Below, in pieces: positions 7,977 to 14,119 of a stretch of DNA of 43,926 nt. The position numbers and the translations under genes are program-made. The stretch spans positions 1 through 43,926 of IMG/VR virus record IMGVR_UViG_3300036780_000411; one strand, given 5' to 3'. Numbering within the stretch: the stretch's first letter is position 1; every line of letters starts with the position of its first letter. This DNA comes from a virus. Under the pieces are notes generated by a model. The model was not told the DNA's origin. It worked only from the letters and a program-made list of their open reading frames with translations, and ran no database searches.

Positions 7977-8300
7977 TCAGGCGGTCACGGTGTAGACGTT
8001 GGTCAGGACGTTGCCGGCCTGCTTGCTGGACTGGAGTGCCCACTTGGTGTTGGCGCCCTGCGACGTCTGGCCGCTGACCGACCCCGACAGCAGGTTCGGC
8101 AGGTTGACTACGATCTCGCCGGTGACGCTCGCGTCGTCGGTGGTCTTGTCGTCCTCGGCTGCCCCGGTGATGGGGAAGCTCTGACCGGTCGTGTTGGAGC
8201 CGGTGACGGTTTCGGTGACGGTGACGGTGTCGCCGGGGTTGGCCACGGCCTGGCCGTTCGGGTACTCGACGGCGATCGTGACGACGGGGGGCTGTGACAT
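7977..8300 (-). CDS. Small beta-sandwich protein
   Basis: A 107-residue protein with regular alternating hydrophobic/polar strands rich in Thr and Val (VTIAVEYPNG, DTVTVTETVTG, EIVVNLPNLL). This looks like an immunoglobulin-like or bacterial beta-sandwich domain. ATG 8300 is preferred, with AGAGGAG nearby upstream. An in-frame GTG at 8387 would add a 29-residue amphipathic basic helix and abut the preceding stop, but no ribosome site precedes it. It sits between two hydrolase genes. It could be an accessory carbohydrate-binding module or a virion component. No family is recognised. Confidence 0.6.
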   Translation of the reverse strand: MSQPPVVTIAVEYPNGQAVANPGDTVTVTETVTGSNTTGQSFPITGAAEDDKTTDDASVTGEIVVNLPNLLSGSVSGQTSQGANTKWALQSSKQAGNVLTNVYTVTA

Positions 8301-8392
8301 GGGAGTGCTCCTCTTGAAGGGGTTCAGCGCGTGGGCGGCCGAGCGGATGACCGCGGCGACCCGCTCGGCGATGGCGCGGATGTTCACGGCAG

Positions 8393-9271
8393 CTAGGACC
8401 CGGTCTTGTCGAAGGTGATCGTGACTGGGTACTGTGCGCGGTCCAGGTTGCTTGGCAGCACGATCCGGAGCTGCTTGCTGGTGAGCTTGATCGTCTGCTC
8501 GCCCAGGCCTTCGGCCAGCGGGACGGCCTTCGCGGCCCCCCAGTGGTCGAGGAAACCGACCGTGGCCTTGAGCTTCAGCGATTCGGGGGCTGAGCAGCCG
8601 ATTCTGACCTGGACGGTCCCCCACGGAGCGGGAATGGTGTTGTCGGCGCCGGTGAGCTGCATGCACATGTCGTCGTCCTCCTCGGTGGTGGGGGGCTGCG
8701 TGCCGGTGTAGGTGGCCAGCCACACGCGCAGGGCCGCGGGGGTGCCGTTGAACGCGTCTTTGTCCACGGGGGTCCAGGACCACTGCCAGAAATGCCACGC
8801 CGGCCAGGGATGGACCGACGGTGGTGGGGTGCTCTCCGGCCAGGACACCCACAGCGGGTAGCCGGTGCAGTTGCCGAGGTCCGCGGCGACCGACAGGTCG
8901 GTGTAGACGATCACGGGGTTGTGGAGGCCGACGAGCCGGGCGACGGTGTCGCAGAACGTCTTGACGTCGTCCGCAGTGACCCCGGCGTAGTCGCTGGCTA
9001 CGACGGCCAGCATGTCGCCCGGCCGGAGGCCTTGACCGCGGACTGTGGCCACAAAGAAAGCGGCCTGCGCGGTCGCGCTGCTGGTAGCGGTGAGCTCGTG
9101 GTAGGCACCCCGTGGGATACCCGCCTTGGCGATGTTGGCCCAGTTCGCGGCAAACGTAGGGTCGATCAAGCCGAGGCCGTTGGTCGCCTTAGCGAACCCG
9201 AAGTCGAGTCCAGACCAGGAGTAGATCGCCTGGAAAGAGGAGCGGTCCTGCCCTTCCGCCGATTGCGTCAT
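8393..9271 (-). CDS. GH25-like muramidase domain protein (catalytic Glu not evident)
   Basis: A 292-residue protein. Residues 1-195 follow the GH25 lysozyme order: GQDRSSFQ (where GxDxSxxQ is typical), DFGFAKATNG, GIPRGAYHE, NPVIVYTD, PLWVSW and HFWQWSW. At the strand that normally carries the catalytic DxE, the sequence is VVASDYAG: Asp is present but Glu is not. Residues 200-292 form a beta-rich C-terminal domain after an acidic linker (TEEDDDMC), possibly cell-wall binding. Its ATG overlaps the stop of the GH26-like gene (ATGA). It may be an inactive binder or use a shifted acid residue; otherwise it is the natural endolysin candidate. Confidence 0.75.
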   Translation of the reverse strand: MTQSAEGQDRSSFQAIYSWSGLDFGFAKATNGLGLIDPTFAANWANIAKAGIPRGAYHELTATSSATAQAAFFVATVRGQGLRPGDMLAVVASDYAGVTADDVKTFCDTVARLVGLHNPVIVYTDLSVAADLGNCTGYPLWVSWPESTPPPSVHPWPAWHFWQWSWTPVDKDAFNGTPAALRVWLATYTGTQPPTTEEDDDMCMQLTGADNTIPAPWGTVQVRIGCSAPESLKLKATVGFLDHWGAAKAVPLAEGLGEQTIKLTSKQLRIVLPSNLDRAQYPVTITFDKTGS

Positions 9272-10149
9272 GACCGCAGCGCCTCAGCCATCGCGGCACG
9301 CCCGGGCCGATGCAGGAAACTGCCGCCCTCATCGAACCAGACGAGCCCGGTCAGGCCGTCCGCCCGGGCCGCGCGGGCGAGCGCCTTGACCGCTGCTGGC
9401 CGTCCGGGCTCGGGCTCGATACCGGTCTCGGCGAGAAACCCCGGGGCGCTGGTCAGTTCCCTGATGGCCGCGACGGTCGGAGCGGTCTGGGCCGCGTACG
9501 TGTCGCCTGGTGCGGTGAGGTAGGAGTCCACCCCCCACTGATCCACGTATGCGACGCCGGGCCAGTAAGCGGCGACTGGGCCGCTTCCCGGCTGGACGCT
9601 GTTGGGCGCCCACACCCACATAGCGTTTGGCGCGAGCGGGTGGATGACGTTGTAGACGTGCTGCCACGCTGCCACGTAAGAGGCCGGCGGGTTGGCGCCC
9701 CGCTGCCCGTAATTTGTCTGCCACGGGTACCAGCAGCATCCGTTCATCTCATGATCGAAGGTGATCAGCACCGGGTACCCGTAGGCGGCGATCGCCTTGG
9801 CGAAGGGGATCAGGTAGGGCTGGTCGTACTCGCCGCTGGTGATCTTCGCCAAGGTGGGCTGCCCGTCTGGGCAAAGCCAGGTGCATTGCCAGGACCCGAG
9901 TTCTACGAACGGCTCAGCCCCGTGACTGTAGGTGGTCTGCGCGAAACCGGCCTGGAAGCCTTCACCCCAGGCGTAGTAGCCGACCGCGATCTGCGGGGCC
10001 GGCATCCCGTCGGTGTCCCACTGGAGGTGGCTCATCGCCTGGTCGTAGAGGCCGAACTCGAACGGTTGCGTGCTGGCGGCGGCTGGGGAGAAAACCGACG
10101 CGACGAGGATGAGGGCAGCCGAAACGGCCGCCACGAGGCGGTGACGCAT
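9268..10149 (-). CDS. Secreted GH26-like beta-mannanase-type glycosidase
   Basis: A 293-residue protein with a clear Sec signal peptide: basic MRHR, hydrophobic core to about residue 20, then SPAAAS before TQ. The GH26 signature HEMN followed by WYPW is at residues 133-143 and supplies acid/base Glu134. The nucleophile candidate is Glu241 (FLAETGIEP). WVWAPNS and VDQWGVDSY are also typical. GH26 enzymes hydrolyse beta-mannans and related glucans. Export through the host Sec system makes this gene able to act outside a lysogen without lysis. It lies 12 bases after the DUF1003 gene and overlaps the GH25-like gene. Confidence 0.8.
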   Translation of the reverse strand: MRHRLVAAVSAALILVASVFSPAAASTQPFEFGLYDQAMSHLQWDTDGMPAPQIAVGYYAWGEGFQAGFAQTTYSHGAEPFVELGSWQCTWLCPDGQPTLAKITSGEYDQPYLIPFAKAIAAYGYPVLITFDHEMNGCCWYPWQTNYGQRGANPPASYVAAWQHVYNVIHPLAPNAMWVWAPNSVQPGSGPVAAYWPGVAYVDQWGVDSYLTAPGDTYAAQTAPTVAAIRELTSAPGFLAETGIEPEPGRPAAVKALARAARADGLTGLVWFDEGGSFLHRPGRAAMAEALRS

Positions 10150-10161
10150 GAGGGGGTGCTC

Positions 10162-10527
10162 CTACTCGATGCCGAGATGCCGCTGGATGGCCTGGATTGC
10201 CGCGAGCGCGGCCGCGTTGGTCTCGTAGTCGTGTTCGGCTGTGAGCCGGTCGTGTTCGGCCGCCCGGTTCTGTGACAGGAGGATCAGCGGCGCGGCGTAG
10301 CTGGCCTGCGTGGAAAACAGCAGGTTGAGCAGGATGAACGGGTACCGGTCGAAGTGCAGCGTCCCGGTCAAGGCCAGGGTGTTGAACGCGATCCAGCAGA
10401 TGATCATCACTGTCATCCAGGCGATGAACTTGAGGCTGCCGAAGAACACGACGAACCGGTCAACGGCCACGTCGATCCGGCTCCGCTGGTCGAGCAGCTC
10501 CCGGTTGACCGGGTGCTTGTGGCTCAT
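10162..10527 (-). CDS. DUF1003 family membrane protein
   Basis: A 121-residue protein with two membrane helices, about residues 30-52 and 62-82. The family signature is clear: VVFFGSLKFIAW, then HFDRYPFILLNLLFS, then APLILLSQNRAAEHDR and DYETN. DUF1003 proteins are widespread small inner-membrane proteins of unsettled function. ATG 10527 overlaps the stop of the nucleotidyltransferase-like gene (ATGA); another in-frame ATG at 10539 is less likely. A holin or membrane-effector role is conceivable from its place between lysis-type genes but is not established. Confidence 0.88.
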   Translation of the reverse strand: MSHKHPVNRELLDQRSRIDVAVDRFVVFFGSLKFIAWMTVMIICWIAFNTLALTGTLHFDRYPFILLNLLFSTQASYAAPLILLSQNRAAEHDRLTAEHDYETNAAALAAIQAIQRHLGIE

Positions 10528-10916
10528 GTGGAATCCCATTCGGGTGTCCCGTCTCCACCGCCGGCGAAGATGCGGCCCATGCCGAGCGGGTTGCGTGGCC
10601 CGCGGAAGCGCTCGTTTGCTTCCCGGGTGCGCTGTATCTGGAAGTCGATCGGCAGGCCGGTCCTCTGCTGGAGGTAGGTGCTGATCGCGAGACACAGCAA
10701 CTCCCACCGGGCACGGTCGGGACATGCCAATGCGAACTGCTCGTCGTCGAGCATGAGCCGGACATCAACGTCCCGGTAGGTGGCCGCTCCGCCGACACCC
10801 GCGGTGCCGACAAGGTAGGGCGGTCCGCCGAACGCTGTGTGGATCGGGCGGCAGGCCACGTCGAGGTGATAAATCTCGGTCGTGGTGAGCTCGCCCGAAC
10901 GTCGCTTCGCGGTCAT
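10524..10916 (-). CDS. Small nucleotidyltransferase-fold protein
   Basis: A 130-residue protein with the polymerase-beta-type nucleotidyltransferase pattern. A Gly-rich turn (YLVGTAGVGG) precedes the metal-binding DVDVRLML, and a third acidic residue lies on a later strand (LPIDFQIQ). The usual G-[GS] is G-T here. All three metal-binding Asp candidates are present, so activity is plausible. It is too short for a CD-NTase and nearer in size to minimal NTases. Four-base overlaps couple it to the gene before it (stop at 10913) and to DUF1003 after it. A nucleotide- or RNA-modifying role is inferred; no substrate can be named. Confidence 0.7.
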   Translation of the reverse strand: MTAKRRSGELTTTEIYHLDVACRPIHTAFGGPPYLVGTAGVGGAATYRDVDVRLMLDDEQFALACPDRARWELLCLAISTYLQQRTGLPIDFQIQRTREANERFRGPRNPLGMGRIFAGGGDGTPEWDST

Positions 10917-11488
10917 GCGTTCACGAACTCGCCGTCGCGGATCCACCCGTGCCACGGCCGGGACGGGCTCCGGTCGTCGATGCTCGGGCTCACGGTGATC
11001 TGCGGCGCTGTACCGGTGATGGTCCAGTACGGGCCGAGCCGGTTCCCCTCGTCCCTTACCGCCCGGTCGTTCGTGCACCACCAGGTGCCGTTCGGCAGGA
11101 ACACGAGCCACGCCGGCGGCCGGCCAGGATTGTCACGCCACGGCACCCGGACCATCGCCCCCGGCGGCCCATCCCAGGAACCGATCCCCCACGCGAACCG
11201 CTGCCCATTGCCCTCATACCAGTCGAGTTCGTTGACCTGCCACACGTCGTCGCCCTGGAAGGCCTCACCACACTCACAGCAGGCCGGCCAGCGCGGGTCG
11301 TCATGCGGCACACGGCCGTCGGTGACCGGCTTAGTGCCGTCCGGGCGGTCCGGGGTGACCGGGGCGTCCTCGTCGATCACGACGGACGCGTCATGCGAGT
11401 GCCCGGCGCCATCTTCGCGGTGCCGGAACCGTCGCAGCGACAAGCGGCAAGCGCCGGTCGGCTCTGCAACGAACAACGGGATGCCCAT
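10913..11488 (-). CDS. Phage protein with C-terminal DUF6527-like motif
   Basis: A 191-residue soluble protein. The middle holds CCECGEAFQGDD, a possible half zinc site. The C terminus has the pattern PQITVSPSI followed by RPWHGWIRDGEF, which resembles DUF6527-type and other actinophage proteins I recall; this link is unverified. ATG 11488 has GGAGG seven bases upstream. The stop overlaps the nucleotidyltransferase gene start. Trp-rich segments (DVWQVNELDWYEGN, AWGIGSWDGPPGAMV) suggest a compact beta fold. Function unknown. Confidence 0.65.
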   Translation of the reverse strand: MGIPLFVAEPTGACRLSLRRFRHREDGAGHSHDASVVIDEDAPVTPDRPDGTKPVTDGRVPHDDPRWPACCECGEAFQGDDVWQVNELDWYEGNGQRFAWGIGSWDGPPGAMVRVPWRDNPGRPPAWLVFLPNGTWWCTNDRAVRDEGNRLGPYWTITGTAPQITVSPSIDDRSPSRPWHGWIRDGEFVNA

Positions 11489-11514
11489 AGCCTGACCTCC
11501 GTCAGCCGGCCCGT

Positions 11515-11943
11515 TCAGGCCAGCGCCACCGCGGCGCAAAGCGCGCCGGCTAGCAACGTCAGGCCGAATGTCTGCGCTGCCGCCTTCCAGCCCCGTTCGG
11601 GCCGGAGCCACGTCACCACCGCACACACCCCGGCGACGAGGGCCAAGGCCGGGATCAGCGCCGCTGTCCCGCTGGTGACCAGGTACGGCACCGCGGGAAT
11701 GATGCAGCCCAGCGCGGACGCGATGCCGCAGATAATCGCCCCTGGCCAGCCTCCGGCCGAGTCGGCCTGCCGCTGCGCCGCTGCCATCGACACGAGCTCG
11801 GCCAGGCCCCCGCACAGAGCGGCGTGCCAGAGCGCCGACGCGGACTGGCGCGACACGACGAGGCCAGCGATCAGGCCCATGACGATGCCGAGGCCGTCGG
11901 CGCTGCCGAGGATCGCCGGGGAGCGGAGCCGGTGGAAGTTCAT
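11515..11943 (-). CDS. VIT1/CCC1-like multi-TM protein, paralogue 1
   Basis: A 142-residue membrane protein with four to five hydrophobic helices. The start resembles vacuolar-iron-transporter-like proteins: SADGLGIVMGLIAGL, then GGLAELVSMAAAQRQAD. It aligns by eye with the product of 12753-13211 over the second half: a VPY..TSG..A motif, and AAQTFGLT here against AAQTYGVT there. The key metal-binding Glu pattern of true VIT transporters is only partly present. ATG 11943 overlaps the preceding stop by four bases. A transporter-derived holin is one possible reading in a lysis module. Confidence 0.6.
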   Translation of the reverse strand: MNFHRLRSPAILGSADGLGIVMGLIAGLVVSRQSASALWHAALCGGLAELVSMAAAQRQADSAGGWPGAIICGIASALGCIIPAVPYLVTSGTAALIPALALVAGVCAVVTWLRPERGWKAAAQTFGLTLLAGALCAAVALA

Positions 11944-12581
11944 CCCGCGGCGGGGGTTTGCTTCGCGAACGCAGCCCGGGCGGCCGGGTGGGTTTCGCCG
12001 AGGATGTGCAGGTGACCGGCCGCGTGGGAGGCCAGCATGTCCAGGTGCAGTTGCGACCCGGGTTCGGCCCACACGACATGGACCCGGGCGTCACCGGAGC
12101 CACGAGGCGCGACCGGCGCGACCGCAGCGCGGCGCCCTTCGTCGTCCATGACCCAGAGCTGGAAGTCGGCGTGCATGGTGACCTGCTGGTCCCAGATGCT
12201 CTTGGGGTAGTGGTGCCAGCCGCCGACATCCGGGTTCCGGTCGGACACGATCCCCTGGTGCAGGCCGGGTGACAGCATCACGCACGAGTTGTAGATGCTG
12301 TCGGTCCAGCGGGCGACACCCGCATGGTCGGTGATCGGGGTGCCGAGGATCGTCCGGGCCTCGCTGTAACCCAGCCGCTCCAGCTCGGTGATCGTCTCGG
12401 GGAACCTGGCGTACAGACGCTGCGCGTTCTTCCGGAGCTGGTCCACCTTGGCCGGGTCGGCCGCGAACTGGGCTGACCATTCGACGCCGGCCAGGTTGAG
12501 GACCATGAACCAGCCGTCGCCGTCGTGGACCCACAGTGACCCGGCGTGATGCGCCTGCATCGGCGCCGGCTGGCCGGTCAC
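11940..12581 (-). CDS. DUF6424-like phage protein, main part
   Basis: A 213-residue soluble protein starting at GTG 12581, which overlaps the stop of a 57-codon gene (GTGA). Characteristic stretches are HHAGSLWVHDGDGWFMV, LAGVEWSAQFAADPAKVD and GGWHHYPKSIWDQQ. It resembles a conserved actinomycete prophage family that I believe is DUF6424. In members as I recall them, the residues encoded by the upstream 57-codon ORF form the N terminus of the same protein. This may therefore be the 3' part of a gene split by a frameshift at a G6 run. Function unknown. Confidence 0.6.
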   Translation of the reverse strand: MTGQPAPMQAHHAGSLWVHDGDGWFMVLNLAGVEWSAQFAADPAKVDQLRKNAQRLYARFPETITELERLGYSEARTILGTPITDHAGVARWTDSIYNSCVMLSPGLHQGIVSDRNPDVGGWHHYPKSIWDQQVTMHADFQLWVMDDEGRRAAVAPVAPRGSGDARVHVVWAEPGSQLHLDMLASHAAGHLHILGETHPAARAAFAKQTPAAG

Positions 12582-12751
12582 CGGTCCCCCCTGGCGAGGA
12601 ACGCCAGCAGGCCCCCGCGGACAGTGGCGATGATCTTGTGGGCGGTGGTCTTGGACCGCCGGAACCCTTCGCTTTCGGTCCGGGCCGGGTGGTCGGGGAT
12701 GTCCACCTCCCACGGATGGTCTTCACGTTCGGTGTGTGTGCCAGTGGCCAC
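12578..12751 (-). CDS. Short ORF, possibly the detached N terminus of the DUF6424-like protein
   Basis: A 57-residue ORF from GTG 12751, with GGGAGG seven bases upstream. The product begins MATGTHTEREDHPWEVDIPD and continues HPARTESEGFRRSKTTAHK. The sequence reads as a genuine, polar protein start. It runs into the next gene through GCCAGGGGGGACCGGTGA, where the two frames differ by one base. Either it is a small independent protein coupled to its neighbour, or it is the N-terminal domain of a protein broken by loss or gain of one G in a six-G run. Confidence 0.6.
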   Translation of the reverse strand: MATGTHTEREDHPWEVDIPDHPARTESEGFRRSKTTAHKIIATVRGGLLAFLARGDR

Positions 12752-12752
12752 G

Positions 12753-13211
12753 TCAGAGCCTCCCTTTGACTATCCAGGCGGCGGCGAGGACCAGCAGGAA
12801 CACTCCCGTGGTGACGCCGTAGGTTTGCGCTGCGGTCCGGTGCCAGGTCTTCGCCGGGTCGCGGGCTTCGAGGTAGGTCATGGCGCCGGTCAGGATCACG
12901 GCGACACTGATGCTCAGCCACTCGGCGGTCAGGCCCGACGCGAACTGGTACGGCAGCGCGGGCGCGAGCATCCCCGCCCCGGCGGAGCCGCCGAGCATTG
13001 CGGACGCGCCGAGACCGTTCGGGCTCGGCGACAGCCATTCGGCTGCGCACAGGGTGACCGCTTGGGACAGAGCCAGCAGGATCGCGACCTCGAGCACGAT
13101 CGACGCGTGCCCCCAGATCGCGAGCGCGAGGCCGATCGCGGCGCTCATCGCGAACGCCCCGGCGAACACGGCGGCGCGCAGGCCAGGTGTCACCCGGCGC
13201 AGCGCGCTCAT
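12753..13211 (-). CDS. Multi-TM protein, VIT-like paralogue 2
   Basis: A 152-residue protein with about five hydrophobic helices. It aligns with the product of 11515-11943 in spacing and motifs (ALPYQFASG, WHRTAAQTYGVT). Its DG and EAVSM-type motifs are degraded (QAVTLCAAEW), so it has diverged from a transporter ancestor further than its partner. ATG 13211 overlaps the preceding stop. It is followed by the 57-codon ORF one base away. Duplicated membrane proteins in a lysis cassette could form a holin pair; this is inferred from position. Confidence 0.6.
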   Translation of the reverse strand: MSALRRVTPGLRAAVFAGAFAMSAAIGLALAIWGHASIVLEVAILLALSQAVTLCAAEWLSPSPNGLGASAMLGGSAGAGMLAPALPYQFASGLTAEWLSISVAVILTGAMTYLEARDPAKTWHRTAAQTYGVTTGVFLLVLAAAWIVKGRL

Positions 13212-13594
13212 CAGCGGCTCGCCAGCAACGCCCGCACGTACGCTGCCTCAGAACTCAGCCACACGCGGAAGCGGAGCATCCGGGGGTTGTCCCAGTTGTC
13301 CCTGACCATGACGGCGGTCCGCCAGAGAACCCCGGCAGCGACGAGGGTGAGCGACGCGCAGAAGTACCAGCCGTACCAGACCTGGTCGGCCAGGGAGAGC
13401 CCGAACATGCGGTGCAGGACCGACGGGCCGAGCGCCAGGACGAGGCCGGTGTCTACGACGATCAGGCTGATGCCGATCTGGGTCCGCCACCACGGAGCCA
13501 TCGCCGTGTAGCTCACGATGAACAGCAGGGCGGCGAAGAAGGCCGTCATGACGAGGTCGTCACCGAGGTCGGCGATGAGCTGGAGCTGCGTCAA
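13211..13594 (-). CDS. Putative holin-like membrane protein
   Basis: A 127-residue protein with three predicted membrane helices (about 14-33, 42-62 and 76-94) and a basic, Trp/Arg-rich cytoplasmic tail (RTAVMVRDNWDNPRML). Size and topology suit a phage holin, and proteins of this type in actinophages are commonly labelled so. The start is TTG 13594 with TAGGGGGG four bases upstream, overlapping the previous stop; a later ATG (MTAFFAALLF) would cut the N terminus. Its stop overlaps the next start (ATGA). Confidence 0.6.
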   Translation of the reverse strand: MTQLQLIADLGDDLVMTAFFAALLFIVSYTAMAPWWRTQIGISLIVVDTGLVLALGPSVLHRMFGLSLADQVWYGWYFCASLTLVAAGVLWRTAVMVRDNWDNPRMLRFRVWLSSEAAYVRALLASR

Positions 13595-13603
13595 CGGTCC
13601 CCC

Positions 13604-13831
13604 CTACCGGGCTTCCGGATAGCCCCGGAAGGCATCATGCGTCCGCTGCGCGAAGTGATTGTCGGCGACGATGCGCGTGATGTCGCTGCGGATCTTGGCG
13701 GCGTGGAGAGCCTTCCGGCGTGCGGCATCCCGGGCGGCGCGTGCCTGTGCGATCGCGGCCTTCCGCTGGTGCCGCACCGGCCAGGGCAACACGAACGCCA
13801 GCAGATTCCGGAGTGCATCCTTCGGGGTCAC
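13604..13831 (-). CDS. Small basic coiled-coil protein
   Basis: A 75-residue protein from GTG 13831, overlapping the preceding stop (GTGA). After a short apolar N terminus (LRNLLAFVLPWP) it becomes a long Arg/Lys/Ala helix (RKAAIAQARAARDAARRKALHAAKIRS is split by no helix breaker) and ends in DNHFAQRTHDAFRG. It may be membrane-anchored by the N-terminal segment or may bind nucleic acid. It lies between two membrane-protein genes of the lysis module. An overlapping ORF in another frame (13591-13818) has shadow composition and was not called. Confidence 0.6.
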   Translation of the reverse strand: MTPKDALRNLLAFVLPWPVRHQRKAAIAQARAARDAARRKALHAAKIRSDITRIVADNHFAQRTHDAFRGYPEAR

Positions 13832-14118
13832 AGCGCAGACCCCCCGGGAGCGATCTCGCGGGGGCTGCCGTCACCGTGGGCCATCTGGAGGCCCAGTTGC
13901 ACGGCGGCCATGACGTCCCGTGCGCCCTGCGCGGCCGCGACGGCGGCGTCGGCCCGTTCACGCTCGGCCGTGCACTCTTCCTCTTTGAGCTGGAGCCGCT
14001 CGCGGAGGTCGTTGTGCACCCACCGCGGCACAAGCCATCCGAGGAGCATCAGGATCACGACGACGCCCGCGGTGCCTGCGTTGATCAGGACGGTGACCAG
14101 CGTCGAATCGATCCCCAT
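13828..14118 (-). CDS. Single-TM coiled-coil protein (holin or spanin-like candidate)
   Basis: A 96-residue protein with one N-terminal membrane helix (about residues 8-31), then a charged coiled coil (NDLRERLQLKEEECTAERE), then an Ala-rich helix. This N-in, helix, coiled-coil layout recalls i-spanins and some mycobacteriophage second holins. ATG 14118 starts one base after the tail-fibre stop, so it is the first lysis-module gene after the tail genes. No lipobox partner is visible nearby. Confidence 0.6.
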   Translation of the reverse strand: MGIDSTLVTVLINAGTAGVVVILMLLGWLVPRWVHNDLRERLQLKEEECTAERERADAAVAAAQGARDVMAAVQLGLQMAHGDGSPREIAPGGSAL

Positions 14119-14119
14119 G

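Noticed and set aside
10162-10916. The NTase/DUF1003 pair as a full CBASS system.
   Set aside because: The NTase has 130 residues, far below CD-NTase size, and no known effector or ancillary CBASS gene is adjacent.
13591-13818. Alternative 75-codon ORF in the 13.6-13.8 kb interval.
   Set aside because: The frame ending at 13604 fits the overlapping start/stop chain and has protein-like composition; this one does not.
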